Positions 33,961-42,630 of a stretch of DNA of 64,000 nucleotides are shown here, in pieces. The notes below the pieces were generated by a model. That model was not told where the DNA came from and did not search any database. It was given only the letters and a program-made list of their open reading frames with translations. The DNA is from Kibdelosporangium banguiense (GTDB taxonomy: Bacteria > Actinomycetota > Actinomycetes > Mycobacteriales > Pseudonocardiaceae). Every line of letters starts with the position of its first letter. The first letter of the stretch is position 1. The DNA is taken from the NCBI RefSeq assembly GCF_017876405.1, contig NZ_JAGINW010000001.1, positions 10,119,203 to 10,183,202 of the forward strand, read 5' to 3'. The position numbers and the translations under genes were made by a program.

Positions 33961-35030
33961 GCACCAGCCAGGTGATCTACCAGGGCCAGGACTTCTACGT
34001 CCCGGCGTTCGAGGTCAACCCGCCAGGCAAGCGGATGCCGCGCGACGTGCTGCACGACGTGCTGGACGTGACCTACCGCGATGGGATCGGCGAGGTCGAC
34101 AGCTTCTCGATCACCGTGAACAACTGGGACAGTGCCAAACGGACGTTCAAGTACAGCGAGACCAGCACCTTCCTGCCAGGCAAGAAGCTGGACCTGTGGG
34201 TCGGCTACCGCGGCAAGGGCGCGCTGAGCCGGCTGATGACCGGTGAGATCACCGCGATGCGGCCGAGTTTCCCGGCATCCGGCCGGCCGACGCTGGTGGT
34301 GACCGTGCTCAACCTGCTGCATCGGTTGCGCGACAAGCAGAACATCGCCGTGTACGAGAACAAGACCGCCAGTCAGATCGCCAAGCAGGTCGCCGACCAG
34401 ATCGGGGTACCGATCCACACCGCGCCTTCGGACGAGCAGCCGTATCCGTACCTGTTGCAGAAAAACGAATACGACGTGCTGTTCCTGATGCGGCTGGCCG
34501 CGCGGGCCGGTTACGACCTGTGGGTGGACGAGGACCTCTCCGGGGGAAAACCAGTGCTGCACTTCGAGCCGTCGGCCGCGGCCGGCCGGGTCGACTACCG
34601 GTTGACCTGGGGCAAGTCGCTGATCGAGTTCGAGCCGACGCTGAACACCGCGCGGCAGGTCGACGAGGTGGTGGTATGGGCGTGGGACCGCAGGCGCAAG
34701 AAGCAGATCACCGCAACCGCGAAACGCGGGTCCTCCGGCGACCCGGCGGTGCGGAAGGCGTTCAACGGGCGGGGCGAGGTGGTGTACGCGGTGGTCGCCA
34801 GCGAACAGGAAGCGCACCGGATCGCCAAGGACCGGCTCGCCGAGATCGGGAACAGCATGATCCAGGCCACCGGGTCCACGGTCGGCCTGCCGGGCCTGCG
34901 GGCCGGCCGCAAGGTGCGCATCGACGGCGTCGGGCCCCGGTTCGACGGCACCTACTTCGTCACGGGCACCCAGCACTCGCTGGGTGACTCCGGCTACCGC
35001 ACCTCTTTCGACTGCCGCCGAGAGGACTGA
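33957..35030 (+). CDS. eCIS hub protein (gp27/phage late control D-like)
   Basis: This 357-residue phage GPD/gp27-like hub reads YVPAFEVNPPGKRMPRDVLH, DVTYRDGIGEVDSFSITVNN, LLQKNEYDVLFLMRLAARAG and the ending TYFVTGTQHSLGDSGYRTSF. It forms the trimeric hub joining tube and spike. In Afp8 and VgrG the hub and spike are one polypeptide; here they are two adjacent genes. Starts by ATGA overlap with the LysM gene. Confidence 0.92.
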   Translation: MSTSQVIYQGQDFYVPAFEVNPPGKRMPRDVLHDVLDVTYRDGIGEVDSFSITVNNWDSAKRTFKYSETSTFLPGKKLDLWVGYRGKGALSRLMTGEITAMRPSFPASGRPTLVVTVLNLLHRLRDKQNIAVYENKTASQIAKQVADQIGVPIHTAPSDEQPYPYLLQKNEYDVLFLMRLAARAGYDLWVDEDLSGGKPVLHFEPSAAAGRVDYRLTWGKSLIEFEPTLNTARQVDEVVVWAWDRRRKKQITATAKRGSSGDPAVRKAFNGRGEVVYAVVASEQEAHRIAKDRLAEIGNSMIQATGSTVGLPGLRAGRKVRIDGVGPRFDGTYFVTGTQHSLGDSGYRTSFDCRRED

Positions 35031-35041
35031 GGAGACACCCG

Positions 35042-35698
35042 ATGCCACCTCCCGCCGGGCACGGCCTGCTGGTCGGTCTCGTGATCGACCTGAACGATCC
35101 GGAACACCTCGGCCGGGTGAAGGTCAGCTATCCGGAACTGGGCGACGCCCGCAGCGACTGGGCCAGGCTGGTCACCCCGATGGCGGGCAAACACCGGGGA
35201 ATGGTGTTCCGGCCGGAGAAGGGCGACGAGGTGCTGGTCGGCTTCCTCCAGGGCGACAGCCGGGCGCCTTACGTCCTAGGTGCCGTATGGAACGCCCCGG
35301 ACCCTCCCCCGCCCGACGACGGCAAGCCGGCCGAGAACAACTGGCGGTTCATCACCTCCCGCAGCGGCCACGTGATCCGGTTCGACGACACCCCCGGCAA
35401 GGAGAAGATCGAGGTGATCGACAAGGGCAAGAAGTGCTCGGTGACCATCGACAGCACCAGCGACCAGATCACCGTCAAGGCGGGCTCCGGCGGGATCAAG
35501 CTGTCCGCACCGGACGGTGCGATCACGCTGTCGGGCAAGACCATCGAGCTGGACGCGACCACCTCGCTCAAGGCGAAGGCCGGGCAGGGCGTCGAGCTGA
35601 CCGCGGGCACATCACTGAAAGCCGAGGCCGGGACCACGTTGTCCACCACCGCCGGGCAGAAGGTCACCATCCGCGGACTGACCGTCGACATCAACTAG
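35042..35698 (+). CDS. eCIS spike protein (gp5/VgrG OB-fold and beta-helix)
   Basis: This 218-residue protein has an N-terminal OB-fold (GLVIDLNDPEHLGRVKVSYP, RPEKGDEVLVGFLQGDSRAP, YVLGAVWN) followed by a repetitive C-terminal half rich in beta-strand octads (IKLSAPDGAITLSGKTIELD, LKAKAGQGVELTAGTSL), the trimeric needle beta-helix. It pierces the target membrane with the PAAR protein encoded next. It has a GGAGA ribosome site 11 bases after the hub stop. Confidence 0.93.
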   Translation: MPPPAGHGLLVGLVIDLNDPEHLGRVKVSYPELGDARSDWARLVTPMAGKHRGMVFRPEKGDEVLVGFLQGDSRAPYVLGAVWNAPDPPPPDDGKPAENNWRFITSRSGHVIRFDDTPGKEKIEVIDKGKKCSVTIDSTSDQITVKAGSGGIKLSAPDGAITLSGKTIELDATTSLKAKAGQGVELTAGTSLKAEAGTTLSTTAGQKVTIRGLTVDIN

Positions 35699-35729
35699 CC
35701 AGGCATTCCTTCTGAAGGGGAAACACGTC

Positions 35730-36119
35730 ATGGGCAAACCGGCCGCGAAACTCGGAGACCGGGTCACCGCGATGGACACCCACCTGGTACAGCCGCCTGG
35801 CACAGCGCCACCGGCCCCGGTGCCGTTGCCGTTCAACGGCACCCTGGTCGGGCAGGTGTCCCGCGACGTCCGGATCGAGGGCAGGCCCGCGGCCACCGTC
35901 GGCAGCACGGCGACGAACCTGCCGCCGCACATTCCGCCGGGCGGGACGTTCGTCAAGCCCCCGACCAACCAGGGCCGGGTCGTCCTCGGCAGCCTCACGG
36001 TCCGGATCAACGGAAAATCCGCCGCCCGCGCCGGAGATCCGGTGCTGACCTGCAACGATCCGGTCGATCTTCCGGTCGGCAGGGTGATGGCGACGAGCAC
36101 TGTGCAGTTCGGGGGGTGA
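35730..36119 (+). CDS. eCIS PAAR-like spike tip (Afp10-like)
   Basis: This 129-residue PAAR-like protein reads KPAAKLGDRVTAMDTHLVQP at the start, then VRIEGRPAATVGSTATNLPP and LTVRINGKSAARAGDPVLTC. PAAR proteins form the metal-sharpened tip on the spike trimer; several His and Cys are available as ligands. It has a GAAGGGG ribosome site. In Afp the tip gene follows the gp25-like gene; here it precedes it. Confidence 0.9.
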   Translation: MGKPAAKLGDRVTAMDTHLVQPPGTAPPAPVPLPFNGTLVGQVSRDVRIEGRPAATVGSTATNLPPHIPPGGTFVKPPTNQGRVVLGSLTVRINGKSAARAGDPVLTCNDPVDLPVGRVMATSTVQFGG

Positions 36120-36122
36120 AGT

Positions 36123-36542
36123 ATGGGCATCGACATGCTCGGTAAGGGGATGGCGTTCCCCGTCCGATGGGACGTGACCGGCCGGCCCCGGCTGGCCGAG
36201 GGCTCGGCCAAGATCCAGCAGGCGATCCTGATGATCATGGCGACCGCGCCCGGCGAGCGCGTCATGCGCCCCGACTTCGGCTGCGGCATCCACGACCTGG
36301 TGTTCCAGCCGAACACCGCGACCCTGCACGGCGTGGTGATCCAGCAGGTCCAGGTGGCGCTCACCCGGTGGGAGCCACGGATCGACCTGCTGGACGTGGG
36401 CGTCGACGTCTCGCCCGACACGCCGAACTGCCTGCTGATCCGGGTCGACTACCGGATACGGGCGAACAACGCGACGCAGAACGTGGTCTACCCGTTCTTC
36501 CTCAGCGAGGGCGACGCCGCCGTGAGCGGAGGCCGGCGATGA
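36123..36542 (+). CDS. eCIS baseplate wedge protein gp25-like (Afp9)
   Basis: This 139-residue gp25-like protein reads FPVRWDVTGRPRLAEGSAKI, QQAILMIMATAPGERVMRPD, FGCGIHDLVFQPN. The family acts as the lysozyme-like sheath initiator of the baseplate wedge without needing catalysis. Starts 3 bases after the PAAR stop. Confidence 0.95.
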   Translation: MGIDMLGKGMAFPVRWDVTGRPRLAEGSAKIQQAILMIMATAPGERVMRPDFGCGIHDLVFQPNTATLHGVVIQQVQVALTRWEPRIDLLDVGVDVSPDTPNCLLIRVDYRIRANNATQNVVYPFFLSEGDAAVSGGRR

Positions 36543-38518
36543 GCCTCGACTTCCCCGACCTCGACACCCGGTCCTACGACGAGCTGGTCGCCGAGGCACA
36601 GCGGCGGATCGTCCGGTTCGTGCCGGAGTGGACCGACTTCAACCCCAGCGATCCGGGCACCGCACTGGTCGAGCTGTTCTGCTGGCTCACCGAAACCCTG
36701 CTGTACGAGACCAACCGGATGCCCGACCTGGCGTACGTGAAATTCCTCGAACTGGTCGGCTTCTCCCAGGCCGCCGCGGTCCCGGCCACTGTGGACCTCA
36801 CGTTCGTCCCGATGGCCCAGGTGACCGGCGTGCGAGTTCCCAGGGGGACGCGGGCATCGGCCACCGGCTCCGACGGGGCGCCGGTGGTGTTCGAGACAGA
36901 CGACGACCTGGCTCTGGTGTCGTATCCCCTGACCGACATCTGGATCCGGCACCAGGACAAGTACTCGTCGGTGCGCCGGCCCTCGGTCGACGCACCGCCC
37001 ACCTACCGGCCGTTCGGCTGCCGGCCGATCCAGGGTGACGCGCTGCTCCTGGGGTTCGCCCCGATGGCTCCGGTCCCCGACGGTGTGCCCCCACCAACCG
37101 CCTGTTTCCCCGAACTGCTCCGACTGCACGTGACGGTGCCGCCGGAGGCGGGTGTGCTCAAGACGCTCAGCGCGGCGGAGGTGCGGGAGCTGCCGGATCC
37201 ACCCGTGACCCTGGCGTGGGAGTACCAGACGCGTCGCGGTACCGGCCAAGCTCTCGAATGGCGTCCGTTGTCCTTGCTGACCGACGGGACCGGCCGGCTG
37301 ACCCACGAGGGCTATCTGGTGATCGCCGGCCCGCACGACGTCCCGTTGACATCTGTCGACGAAGTACCCGAGGAGCGCTACTGGCTGCGGTGCCGGTTGG
37401 CTGACGGCGCCTACGCCGACGACCTGGAGCCGTTGGTCAAGGCGGTGTCGTTCAACACCATCACCGCTCGCAACCTGGTCACTGAGTACGAGGAACTGCT
37501 GGGGCATGCCGAGGGGCATCCCACCGAGACCTACCAGCTCCGGCAGACCCCGGTCGATGCGGACAGCCTCGTGGTGGAGACACGGCAGGACGACGGCACC
37601 ACCCAACGCTGGCAGGCCAAGTCCGACCTGCTCTCCTCCGGTCCGGCCGATCCGGACTTCGCGCTGGAACCCACCACAGGGGTGGTCACTTTCGGGGACG
37701 GCCGCAACGGCCTGATCCCATCGGCTGACACCGAGGTCGTGGCCGCGAGCTACCGGCACGGCGGAGGCATCCGGGGCAACGTGCCCGCCGGGGCGGTGCT
37801 GACCCTGCTGGCCGAGCTTCCCGGGGTCGATCACGTCACCAACCACCGGCCCGCAACCGGCGGCGCCGACCGGCAGTCGCTCGACGAACTCAGGACGCAC
37901 GCGAAAGCGATGCTGCGCAACCAGCGCCGCGCGGTGACGGCTGAGGACTATGTCACCTTCGCCCGGCAGGTTCCCGGCGTGGCCGATGCGGCCGCGCTAC
38001 CACTGGTTCACCCGGACTATCCGGACAAGCAGGTTCCCGGCGTGGTCACGGTTGTCATCGCAGCGCGGCGTGAGGCGTATGGACCGCTCGTGGATCCCGT
38101 GCTGCTCGCCAAGGTCTGTCAGCGGCTGGAGCAGGTTCGCCTCCTCGCCACCGAGTTGCACGTCCGCCAGCCGGATCTGGTCGAGTTCACCATCGAGATC
38201 ACGCTGAGACGTGTCCCCTCGGTCGCGACCGAGGATCTCCTCTCCTCGGACGTGACCGAGGCGGTGAACCGGTTCATGGACCCCTTCGCCCCTGGCCCAG
38301 GTGCGATGTTCCGCGCCGAGCTGCGGTTCGCCGACCTGTGGAGCGAACTGCTGTCGATGGCCGGGGTCCGTGCCGTGACCAAGCTCAATGTGGAGTACGG
38401 GAAGGACAAGAAGAAACCGGACGAAAACACCTACATGGCACGCCTTGAGCCCGGACAACTCGCCGTACTCAAACCCGACGGCGTCACGGTGACGTTCCAG
38501 AACGGTGGCAACGAATGA
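36539..38518 (+). CDS. eCIS baseplate protein gp6/gpJ-like (Afp11)
   Basis: This 659-residue baseplate J-like protein reads VPEWTDFNPSDPGTALVELF, CWLTETLLYETNRMPDLAYV, then ALEPTTGVVTFGDGRNGLIP, RQSLDELRTHAKAMLRNQRR, AVTAEDYVTFARQVPGVADA. It forms the wedge ring of the baseplate. It starts by ATGA overlap with the gp25 gene and ends with an ATGA overlap with the next. Confidence 0.95.
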   Translation: MSLDFPDLDTRSYDELVAEAQRRIVRFVPEWTDFNPSDPGTALVELFCWLTETLLYETNRMPDLAYVKFLELVGFSQAAAVPATVDLTFVPMAQVTGVRVPRGTRASATGSDGAPVVFETDDDLALVSYPLTDIWIRHQDKYSSVRRPSVDAPPTYRPFGCRPIQGDALLLGFAPMAPVPDGVPPPTACFPELLRLHVTVPPEAGVLKTLSAAEVRELPDPPVTLAWEYQTRRGTGQALEWRPLSLLTDGTGRLTHEGYLVIAGPHDVPLTSVDEVPEERYWLRCRLADGAYADDLEPLVKAVSFNTITARNLVTEYEELLGHAEGHPTETYQLRQTPVDADSLVVETRQDDGTTQRWQAKSDLLSSGPADPDFALEPTTGVVTFGDGRNGLIPSADTEVVAASYRHGGGIRGNVPAGAVLTLLAELPGVDHVTNHRPATGGADRQSLDELRTHAKAMLRNQRRAVTAEDYVTFARQVPGVADAAALPLVHPDYPDKQVPGVVTVVIAARREAYGPLVDPVLLAKVCQRLEQVRLLATELHVRQPDLVEFTIEITLRRVPSVATEDLLSSDVTEAVNRFMDPFAPGPGAMFRAELRFADLWSELLSMAGVRAVTKLNVEYGKDKKKPDENTYMARLEPGQLAVLKPDGVTVTFQNGGNE

Positions 38519-39756
38519 GGCCGAGGGGACCGACACACTGGCTGCTGAACCGGCTGACCGGATGGCGCACGGCTACCTGCGCTGACGTGTCCGACGACGC
38601 GGACCTGAAGTTGCTTCCGACCGCCCGGGGGGTGGGCACCTGGACCAGTCTGGTGCTGGACAGCCGAATCGACCGGTGCGTGTGGGACCAGGTGGAACTG
38701 GTCTTCTCCGGCATGCCGGAACAGTGCGTGGTCACGGTGGAGACGGCATCGTTCGACCAGTCGCCGTGGCAGATCGACGAACGGGACTGGACCCGCTGCG
38801 GCGAACACCACGCGCCGAACAGCCTGGGCACACACACCGTCGACTGGCCGGTCCGGTCCAGGCCAGGCCGCTATCTCGCCGTCCGGCTGTGTCTGTCGGG
38901 TCACGACAGTGGTACGCCCGCTGTCCATGCGCTGCGGGTGCACTATCCCAGGTCGTCGTGGCTGGACTTCCTGCCCGCGGTGTTCCGCGCCGACGATGAG
39001 AGCCGGGACGTGCTGGATCGCTTTCTCGGTGCGCTCGCCGGAAGTTGGGATCCGATCACCGCCCGCATCCGCGACCTGCCCGCGACGCTTGATCCAGGTG
39101 CTGTGCCAGGTGGCGTGCCCATGAGGTTGCTGGCGAGCTGGTTCGGCATCGCGCTGACGACCGGACCCATGGCCTCCACGGAGACCCTTCAGTACGAACG
39201 CGAACGCAGGGTGCTGCGCGCCGGCATCGCGGCGTCGCAGATCAGGGGCACCCCAGCAGCACTACGCATATTGCTGATCGCGTTGCTGACCAGTCTGACC
39301 GGCGTCGACGTCGCGCGTACGCACTATCCGGTTCTGCTTGAAGGGAGGCCATCGGTCGGTGGATGGTTCGCCCTTTGCCGACCGGACCGGGCGGTGCTGG
39401 GCGGCCCGACCCGGTTGTGGGGTGCGGAGGCTGTCGGGCGACTGCAGATCGGGACCTACTCCCAGGTGGGGAAGGCCAGGCTTGTCGGCGTCGGCGATCC
39501 GGCCAAGGACGCCACCAACGTCATGACGACCGGGCACCACTTTCGAGTCTTCCTGCCGTCTGCCTGGCTCGACAGGCCCGGGGTGCGATCCGCGGTCATC
39601 ACGCTGATCGAGGCCGAGCGACCGGCCACGGCCGGCTACGAACTCTGCGAGGTGGCGGATCGGGTTGTCGTTGGGCAGCAAGCCACTGTCGGTGTCGACA
39701 CCATCGTGTCACCACCCCCTGCCTTCCATCCCACCGCGACCACGGATTCGAGGTGA
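38515..39756 (+). CDS. eCIS baseplate protein gpI/gp7-like (Afp12)
   Basis: This 413-residue tail-protein-I-like protein has a variable N-terminal beta domain and then the conserved block SSWLDFLPAVFRADDESRDV, LDRFLGALAGSWDPITARIR, PMRLLASWFGI and GIAASQIRGTPAALRILL. It completes the wedge and connects to fibres. It overlaps gp6 by 4 bases. Confidence 0.88.
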   Translation: MRPRGPTHWLLNRLTGWRTATCADVSDDADLKLLPTARGVGTWTSLVLDSRIDRCVWDQVELVFSGMPEQCVVTVETASFDQSPWQIDERDWTRCGEHHAPNSLGTHTVDWPVRSRPGRYLAVRLCLSGHDSGTPAVHALRVHYPRSSWLDFLPAVFRADDESRDVLDRFLGALAGSWDPITARIRDLPATLDPGAVPGGVPMRLLASWFGIALTTGPMASTETLQYERERRVLRAGIAASQIRGTPAALRILLIALLTSLTGVDVARTHYPVLLEGRPSVGGWFALCRPDRAVLGGPTRLWGAEAVGRLQIGTYSQVGKARLVGVGDPAKDATNVMTTGHHFRVFLPSAWLDRPGVRSAVITLIEAERPATAGYELCEVADRVVVGQQATVGVDTIVSPPPAFHPTATTDSR

Positions 39757-39766
39757 CACCCCGGTG

Positions 39767-40729
39767 ATGCCCAGCACCTGGCAGCTCGAACGCAACCGGT
39801 ACTTCACCGGAAAGGCGATGGCGGCGAGGGACTTCGCCGCTGACCCGGACTACTTGTTGGGCGTTCACCGGGCGCACAACCGGCTGTGCCACGGGTGGGG
39901 AGTCCTCGATGGTCTCACCGTCACTGTCGACCAGACGACGACCAGATGCGTCCGGGTCGCTCCTGGTGTCGCGCTCGACAGGAACGGCCGGGAGGTGATC
40001 GTCAGCACGGGTTTGAGTGCCACCGTGGATCTCTATGCCCTGCCCGCTCTGCTGTGTGTCCAGTACGCCGAGGACGAGATCGAACCGGTCCCACCGGTGT
40101 CCGTCGCATCAGCCGATGCGACGGCGTCCGAGTACAACCGAGTTCGGGAGAACCCTAAAACCACATGGATCACCGACACCGCCCGGTGGCAGCAGATCGT
40201 CACCGACGACCGCGCCGACCTGACCTGCGACGAGCTGGACCTGATTCCGCTCGCCGTCGTCCGCAGTAACGGACAATCCTTTGTGGTCCAGCCAGTGCGA
40301 CGACCGCTGTTCTCGCCGAGCCGGTTGACTCGGATCTCGTCGGTGAACTGGCAGCACGACAGAACGTCGCCCCTGCGCGACCTGACTGTGACGTTCGACC
40401 GCCGGCTGCACGCCACCGCGCACGGCGTTTCGGCGAACACCTTTCTCGTCTACTCGGCCGAGCACCCGTTCGCGGATCGGACGAGGCTGCTGTGTCCACA
40501 AGGGATGGAGCCGGTGCTGGACGAGAACAGGACTGTCGTCACGTACCCGGTTTCCCCTGTCCCGGTGGGACACTGGGTTTACGTGTCGCTGCTCTGCGAC
40601 TTCCTCACCGATGAGAACGGTAGTCAGATCGACGGCAGCCATCTCGGCGGCCGCTTGCCGACCGGCAACGGCGTCCCCGGTGGTGTGTTCGACAGTTGGT
40701 TCCAGGTCGACGTGGAGGTGACGCCATGA
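39767..40729 (+). CDS. eCIS baseplate/fibre-associated protein, paralogue A
   Basis: This 320-residue protein begins with a pattern common in eCIS loci: LERNRYFTGKAMAARDFAAD, YLLGVHRAHNRLCHGWGVLD, GLTV and APGVALDRNGREVIVS. The C-terminal half is a beta-rich Ig-like domain (SANTFLVYSAEHPFADRTRL) that ends VTYPVSPVPVGHWVYVSLLC. It shares its N-terminal block with the genes at 40726 and 42631. The ATG at 39767 precedes the conserved block; GTG 39764 is possible. The role, probably attachment of fibres to the baseplate, is inferred from position. Confidence 0.75.
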   Translation: MPSTWQLERNRYFTGKAMAARDFAADPDYLLGVHRAHNRLCHGWGVLDGLTVTVDQTTTRCVRVAPGVALDRNGREVIVSTGLSATVDLYALPALLCVQYAEDEIEPVPPVSVASADATASEYNRVRENPKTTWITDTARWQQIVTDDRADLTCDELDLIPLAVVRSNGQSFVVQPVRRPLFSPSRLTRISSVNWQHDRTSPLRDLTVTFDRRLHATAHGVSANTFLVYSAEHPFADRTRLLCPQGMEPVLDENRTVVTYPVSPVPVGHWVYVSLLCDFLTDENGSQIDGSHLGGRLPTGNGVPGGVFDSWFQVDVEVTP

Positions 40730-41658
40730 CGACGCACCCGACATTCGCCTGTGGACAGGTTCTGACCAGTGACGACCTCAACGGGATCATCTCCTGGGTC
40801 ACGTCGATCCGGCAGTTGGCCGCGCAACGGGACGGCTGGGGCGTCCTCCAGGGTCTGGAGGTGTCCGCTGTGACTGGCACGGTGACGGTCGGTCCCGGGC
40901 ACGCGATCAGCCCTACGGGCGACGACCTGATAGTGGCGAATGCTCAGCAGCTGACCCTCGAGCAGAAAGCGGGAACATACGACGTCAACATCGCCTACGC
41001 CGAGACCGAAAGTGGCGACCACGACCACCCTCTGGTCAGCGACGATGTCACGATCACCGTAAGCCCGGCAGCGAACACAACTGCCGTGGTGAATGAAGCC
41101 ATCGCCGGGGCGAGGGAGCTCAAGCTCGAGCCCAGCAACAAGAAAACCCTGCAGGATTGGCTGGGACATCTCGTCGATGCGCATCCGTCCGGTGGTTTCT
41201 GCTTTCAGCGCGAGTGGATCACCGGTACATGGGGACCACTGCCTGGTTACTTCGTTCAGCTGCTCGGTTGGTGGGCGGCCGACATGTTCCGGACCGCCGC
41301 CGAAGAACGACCTTCCAGCAACGAACTGCTCCTTGCCCAGGTGATTGTGGCTGAAAACGGGCCACCGACAGTGGACAACACAGTGCGCAAGATGCTGCAC
41401 GCGACGTCGGGCGGTGCGGTACCACCAACCGACGCCTACGGCCGCGGATTGAGTGAGGCGACCGCCACGCTTACCGGGCGTGGTGTGGTCGTGTCCGAAT
41501 GGACGGAGTGGAATCCGGCCACCGTTGCGGACGTGAGCGCCCTGTTCCCGGCTCCGGCCGTCGGCCCAGGAACCTTGGTTCAGGTCCGGCATGCCGTGCC
41601 ACCAAACGGAAAAACGCCCTTGGTAGTGGGTGCGCAGAAGATTGCTGTCCTGCCGTGA
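40726..41658 (+). CDS. eCIS baseplate/fibre-associated protein, paralogue B
   Basis: This 310-residue protein has the shared block in degenerate form: FACGQVLTSDDLNGIISWVT, RQLAAQRDGWGVLQGLEVSA, VGPGHAISPTGDDL. The rest is unfamiliar and includes an aromatic stretch (TGTWGPLPGYFVQLLGWWAA) that could bind sugars or a partner. It overlaps the upstream gene by 4 bases (ATGA). Confidence 0.7.
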   Translation: MTTHPTFACGQVLTSDDLNGIISWVTSIRQLAAQRDGWGVLQGLEVSAVTGTVTVGPGHAISPTGDDLIVANAQQLTLEQKAGTYDVNIAYAETESGDHDHPLVSDDVTITVSPAANTTAVVNEAIAGARELKLEPSNKKTLQDWLGHLVDAHPSGGFCFQREWITGTWGPLPGYFVQLLGWWAADMFRTAAEERPSSNELLLAQVIVAENGPPTVDNTVRKMLHATSGGAVPPTDAYGRGLSEATATLTGRGVVVSEWTEWNPATVADVSALFPAPAVGPGTLVQVRHAVPPNGKTPLVVGAQKIAVLP

Positions 41659-42605
41659 CCGATTCCCCAGTGCCCCAGCCGGCCTACCCGCAACGCCCTC
41701 GCTACCTGGAGGGACAGGTTCTGGGTCTGTGCGACCTGGTCGGTGAACAGGGCTACCGGGTCGACATGCGCTACCGGCACGAGCTCGAACTCCATGATGG
41801 CAACCCGGCATTCGACGAGACCACGGCGCCCGGCACCGGCAAGCAGGTCGTCGCCGCTGCCGTTCAGGCCCCTGGGGGTGCGGAGATGGTGCTCGAACCC
41901 ACGTTCACCGTGCGCGTTCCCGGTGCCCAGGGCAGCGTTCGAGAGCTGTTGTGCGTCGCCCCTGACGGCGTGTGCGCAGTGGCAGAACCCCTGACTGCCC
42001 AGGATATGACAGTCGACGTACTGGAGATCGGTTCGACCGAGGAGCCACAGGCTCGGGCCATGCCCTGGAACTGTCATCGCCCAGGAGGAGCTGAGAGGCG
42101 CGAGTCCCGAATCGAGTTGGAGTCTCCACTCATACCTGGCGCCGTGGACCGCAGCCGGTTCGTCGTCGGCCTGTCGTCCTCGCGATCGACTTTCGACCCG
42201 ATGCTCACGGTCGACGCCGGCGGCAACACCGCGGTCCGCGGGCGGCTCAAGGTCCGCGGCCCGATAGTCCACGCCGCGCCGGATGGGGTTCCAGCGGAAA
42301 CTCCGGCTCTCGGCGTATCAGTCCGGCTGGGACAAGACGAGCCGGATTCCAGCACCAGCACGAAACCAGTGGACATCCTGGCTATGAACCTTTCCGCGAA
42401 GCTGATCCGTACGTCGACCTTTCTGCTGGTCACCGACGCGCGGGAACCGAAGGTCGTCAGTCGCCGGCCGTTCCTGCGCAGCGGAGACGTGATCTCGGTC
42501 AGCACCACTGTGGACAGCGCCGTCCAGAAGGTGACAGCGAGCGTGTTCGGGGTGCTGCCGGGCGGTGTGCTGTGTCATGCCAGCGCAGTGCTCGACCTGT
42601 CTTGA
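41655..42605 (+). CDS. eCIS baseplate/fibre-associated protein, paralogue C
   Basis: This 316-residue protein keeps only the first part of the shared block (YLEGQVLGLCDLVGEQGYRV, MRYRHELELHDG) and lacks the GWGV and PGxAxD parts. The second half has beta-strand patterns (GLSSSRSTFDPMLTVDAGGN, AVRGRLKVRG), as in phage fibre shafts, and an Ig-like ending. Starts at GTG 41655 in a GTGA overlap with the previous gene. Confidence 0.68.
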   Translation: MTDSPVPQPAYPQRPRYLEGQVLGLCDLVGEQGYRVDMRYRHELELHDGNPAFDETTAPGTGKQVVAAAVQAPGGAEMVLEPTFTVRVPGAQGSVRELLCVAPDGVCAVAEPLTAQDMTVDVLEIGSTEEPQARAMPWNCHRPGGAERRESRIELESPLIPGAVDRSRFVVGLSSSRSTFDPMLTVDAGGNTAVRGRLKVRGPIVHAAPDGVPAETPALGVSVRLGQDEPDSSTSTKPVDILAMNLSAKLIRTSTFLLVTDAREPKVVSRRPFLRSGDVISVSTTVDSAVQKVTASVFGVLPGGVLCHASAVLDLS

Positions 42606-42630
42606 CCGATCTGACGCACCGGAGGCGAGG

